Part shown: piece after piece, positions 62,136 to 64,000 of the stretch
How positions within the stretch are numbered: the stretch's first letter is position 1
Layout: each line of letters opens with the position of its first letter
DNA from: Oxalobacter paraformigenes
Lineage (GTDB): Bacteria > Pseudomonadota > Gammaproteobacteria > Burkholderiales > Burkholderiaceae_D
DNA length: 64,000 bases
NCBI RefSeq assembly: GCF_000158475.2
Contig: NZ_KI392031.1
Span: 526,287 to 590,286, forward strand
Direction: 5' to 3'
Program-made: the position numbers and the translations under genes
The notes under the pieces: model-generated
The model's input: only the letters and a program-made list of their open reading frames with translations
Database searches by the model: none
What the model was told of the DNA's origin: nothing

Positions 62136-63539
62136 TCATTCCGGCATCACGGCTTTGGCCTGTTTCGCCGCGACTGTCGCGGCGGCATTTTTATGCTTCA
62201 AATACATCAGGCCGGCAACGCACAGGGTGAGCGCTTCGGCCACCGGAACGGTTGCCCAGATGCCGTCGATGCCCAGTAGTGGGGGGAGGGTGAAGAGCAG
62301 GACGGTCAACAGGCCGCAGCCGCGCAGAAGCGAGATGACGAGCGAGCGTCTGGCCTGTCCGATCGAGGTGAAGTAGCCGGCGATCAGGATGTTGAAGCCG
62401 TTGAACAGGTAGGCGAACGCTAAAATGGCGGTGCCGTTGGCGGCCAGCGTGATGATGTCGCTTTCCTGCGTGCTGAAAAAGGACGACACGAGTTCGCGCC
62501 CGAAAAAGGCGAAGCTGGAAAAGGTCACGACGGCAAACACGGCGGTGACCCGGGCGGCCAGTTTCAGCGTGGCGCGGATGCGTTCGGGATTGCCCATGCC
62601 GTGGTTGTAGCTGATGATCGAGCGGATGCCTTCGCTCATGCCGATGATGCAGGCCATCAGCACGAAGTGCAGGTAGTTGATCGCCGTGAAGGCGGCCACG
62701 CCTTTTTCACCCACGGTATTGATCAGCGTGATGTTGAACATCAATGTGACGACGGCGGCCGACAGTTCGGTGACGCCTTCGGCGCTGCCGATGTAAAGGA
62801 TTTTGCCGACGAGCGCTTTCCGGAAGCGCCCGGCAAACAGGTTGACCGGGGTGTGCCGGTGCAGGAGGGCGGGCAGGTACACGCACAGCCCCAGCGCGTA
62901 GCTGATGCCGGTGGCGAGCGCCGCGCCGGCGACTCCCCATCCGAACGCGACGATGAAAAGAAGGTCGAACGCGATGTTGGACGCGACCATGGTCAGCATG
63001 CCCGCAGTGGCGTAAATCGGCCGTCCCGTGGCTTTCACGACGGCGTCGCACATGAACATGGCGACCGGCAACGGGAAAAAGAAGGCCAGTACGCGGATGT
63101 AGGCGACGGCGTCGCCCGAGAGCACGTCGTTTGCGCCCATCACGGTGATGAGACGGGGAGCGGCAAGGCAAATGACGAGGCCGGCCGCCCAGCTGACGGC
63201 AACGGCGAAGACAAGGCCGGTTTTCAGGGCGTCGTTGGCGGTGTGGAGGTCGCCTTCGCCGAGTTTCATGCCGACGGTGCACTGGCAGCCGACGCACATG
63301 ACGATGGCAAAGGCGATCAAAAGGCTGTAGAGCGGGATGACGAGGTTGATGGCGGCCATCGCGTTCGCGCCGACAAAGTTGCCGACGAGGATGCCGTCGA
63401 TGAAGACCTGCGCCGACAGCAGAAAGAGCGCCAGCATGCCCGGTATGACGAATTTGACGAAAAGCCGCGGGATAGGGCCTGTGGCGAGTTCTTTTTCTCC
63501 CCGGGAGGGTATCCCGGTCTGTTTTTTTGCCTGTTCCAT
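62136..63539 (-). CDS. MATE-family multidrug/cation antiporter
   Basis: The protein has 467 residues from the ATG at 63539 (AGGTC upstream). A frame to 63770 adds noncoding-looking residues. About twelve membrane helices form two homologous halves. Typical segments are LFVKFVIPGMLALFLLSAQVFIDGI, MAAINLVIPLYSLLIAFAIV and GMSEGIRSIISYNHGMGNPE, with an Asp-containing first helix and the QxxxNxG-like MSEGIRSIISYNHGMG. The order suits the MepA-like/DinF-side MATE group that extrudes cationic drugs using a Na+ or H+ gradient. The substrate is not predictable. No regulator is adjacent. Confidence 0.9.
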   Translation of the reverse strand: MEQAKKQTGIPSRGEKELATGPIPRLFVKFVIPGMLALFLLSAQVFIDGILVGNFVGANAMAAINLVIPLYSLLIAFAIVMCVGCQCTVGMKLGEGDLHTANDALKTGLVFAVAVSWAAGLVICLAAPRLITVMGANDVLSGDAVAYIRVLAFFFPLPVAMFMCDAVVKATGRPIYATAGMLTMVASNIAFDLLFIVAFGWGVAGAALATGISYALGLCVYLPALLHRHTPVNLFAGRFRKALVGKILYIGSAEGVTELSAAVVTLMFNITLINTVGEKGVAAFTAINYLHFVLMACIIGMSEGIRSIISYNHGMGNPERIRATLKLAARVTAVFAVVTFSSFAFFGRELVSSFFSTQESDIITLAANGTAILAFAYLFNGFNILIAGYFTSIGQARRSLVISLLRGCGLLTVLLFTLPPLLGIDGIWATVPVAEALTLCVAGLMYLKHKNAAATVAAKQAKAVMPE

Positions 63540-64000
63540 TTTTTGACCTGCTTTCTGTATCGACTTGAAAACGCCCCGGTTTTGCCGGCCAGTGTGCCGC
63601 ATCCCCTGCCGCAAGGCATCGGTGAAACGGAATGCGGTTGATTTGAACTGTGTTTGAAGGGAATGTCCCTTTATTGCCGATAAAACCCCAACGCGCGCTT
63701 TCCCGGACGGATTCCGGGAACGGCAAAGACAATCCGGGCGGTAACCCGTGTCTTTGGTGTTACGCGACAATGAGCGGTTTCATGGGTAAGTCGTTTGTCA
63801 GACAAGTGATTGAAGAGGAAAGCCTCTTTCCAGAGGCTATTTTTGACCGGTTATATTACCACATTCTGGCGGTTTGGGGAACCGGCGCCGGAACGTGACG
63901 CGGGCCGGACAGGCCGGAGAGGGTGCGGAGAAGGTGCCGGAAAGTGAAAGGCCAAAACGGCTGGCCGTGTGGCGGCGAAAAGGGGCGGGGTGGTGTCGGG
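63540..64000. other. right-end region without a complete gene
   Basis: A plus-strand frame at 63650-63898 (82 codons) overlaps the terminator below and has no convincing start, so I leave it out. The window ends in GC-rich sequence. Confidence 0.45.
63821..63844 (+). terminator. intrinsic terminator
   Basis: AGCCTC (63821-63826) pairs with GAGGCT (63833-63838), followed by A and five T. The nearest plus-strand gene is unknown, so it may end a short transcript starting near 63640-63760. Confidence 0.6.

Noticed and set aside
63650-63898. Plus-strand 82-codon frame at the right end
   Set aside because: It runs through the terminator at 63821-63844 and lacks a ribosome site and domain.
1-64000. 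CRISPR arrays, rRNA and tRNA genes
   Set aside because: No regularly spaced short repeats, no rRNA-like sequence and no cloverleaf-forming segment with a CCA end was recognised.

Overview
The window looks like a chromosomal segment of a Gram-negative proteobacterium. Support comes from a type V autotransporter with an extended signal peptide, periplasmic Sel1-repeat proteins, hybrid two-component kinases, thyA ending in the proteobacterial-style PIAV, and ArsR/Rrf2-type regulators. A host-associated betaproteobacterium is my best guess, at low confidence. Coding density is low: summing my calls gives about 73 %. Many 300-1100 bp gaps hold no credible gene, and several degraded genes are present, which fits a genome that is decaying or rearranging.

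Layout. 0.6-2.6 kb: an RloA/RloB (AbiL-like) ATPase + TOPRIM-like pair, a candidate phage-defence unit. 3.1-5.8 kb: an autotransporter. 6.3-10.4 kb (minus): a cysteine/methionine block made of an Rrf2 regulator, cysK, and one long gene that fuses a cystathionine gamma-synthase-type enzyme to a MalY/PatB-type C-S lyase. 12-17.2 kb: three exported Sel1 proteins sharing a near-identical C-terminal part. They are interleaved with two remnants and one intact copy of a proline-rich protein, an arrangement resembling an effector with expanded immunity genes. 17.9-22.5 kb: an arsR-arsP pair with a readable promoter/operator, between two more Sel1 proteins. 22.6-30.2 kb: two hybrid histidine kinases with double receivers and a broken PAS-GGDEF gene. 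30.5-44.4 kb: ordinary scattered genes (rhodanese, YdcF-like, SDR, thyA, a 651-residue Sel1 protein, glycosyltransferase, aldehyde dehydrogenase).

44.6-50.0 kb and 57.8-61.4 kb form the most unusual part: six phage-tail fibre genes (five with collar-type tips, one with a glycine-rich tip) with similar N-termini and different C-termini, plus their small partner genes, without any head, sheath, baseplate or integrase gene. Every fibre gene is preceded by a hairpin, then a T-run, then a Shine-Dalgarno sequence and start codon. The hairpin stems differ in sequence but keep the same position. The three transcription-unit heads share a 12-base element, TTTCGGTCAGCT, that overlaps a plausible -35 box. 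This reads as a receptor-binding-fibre repertoire with built-in attenuators. Between the two groups lie a GNAT gene, a pair of ~90 bp direct repeats and a 1527-residue protein built almost entirely of Sel1 repeats. A MATE transporter closes the window.
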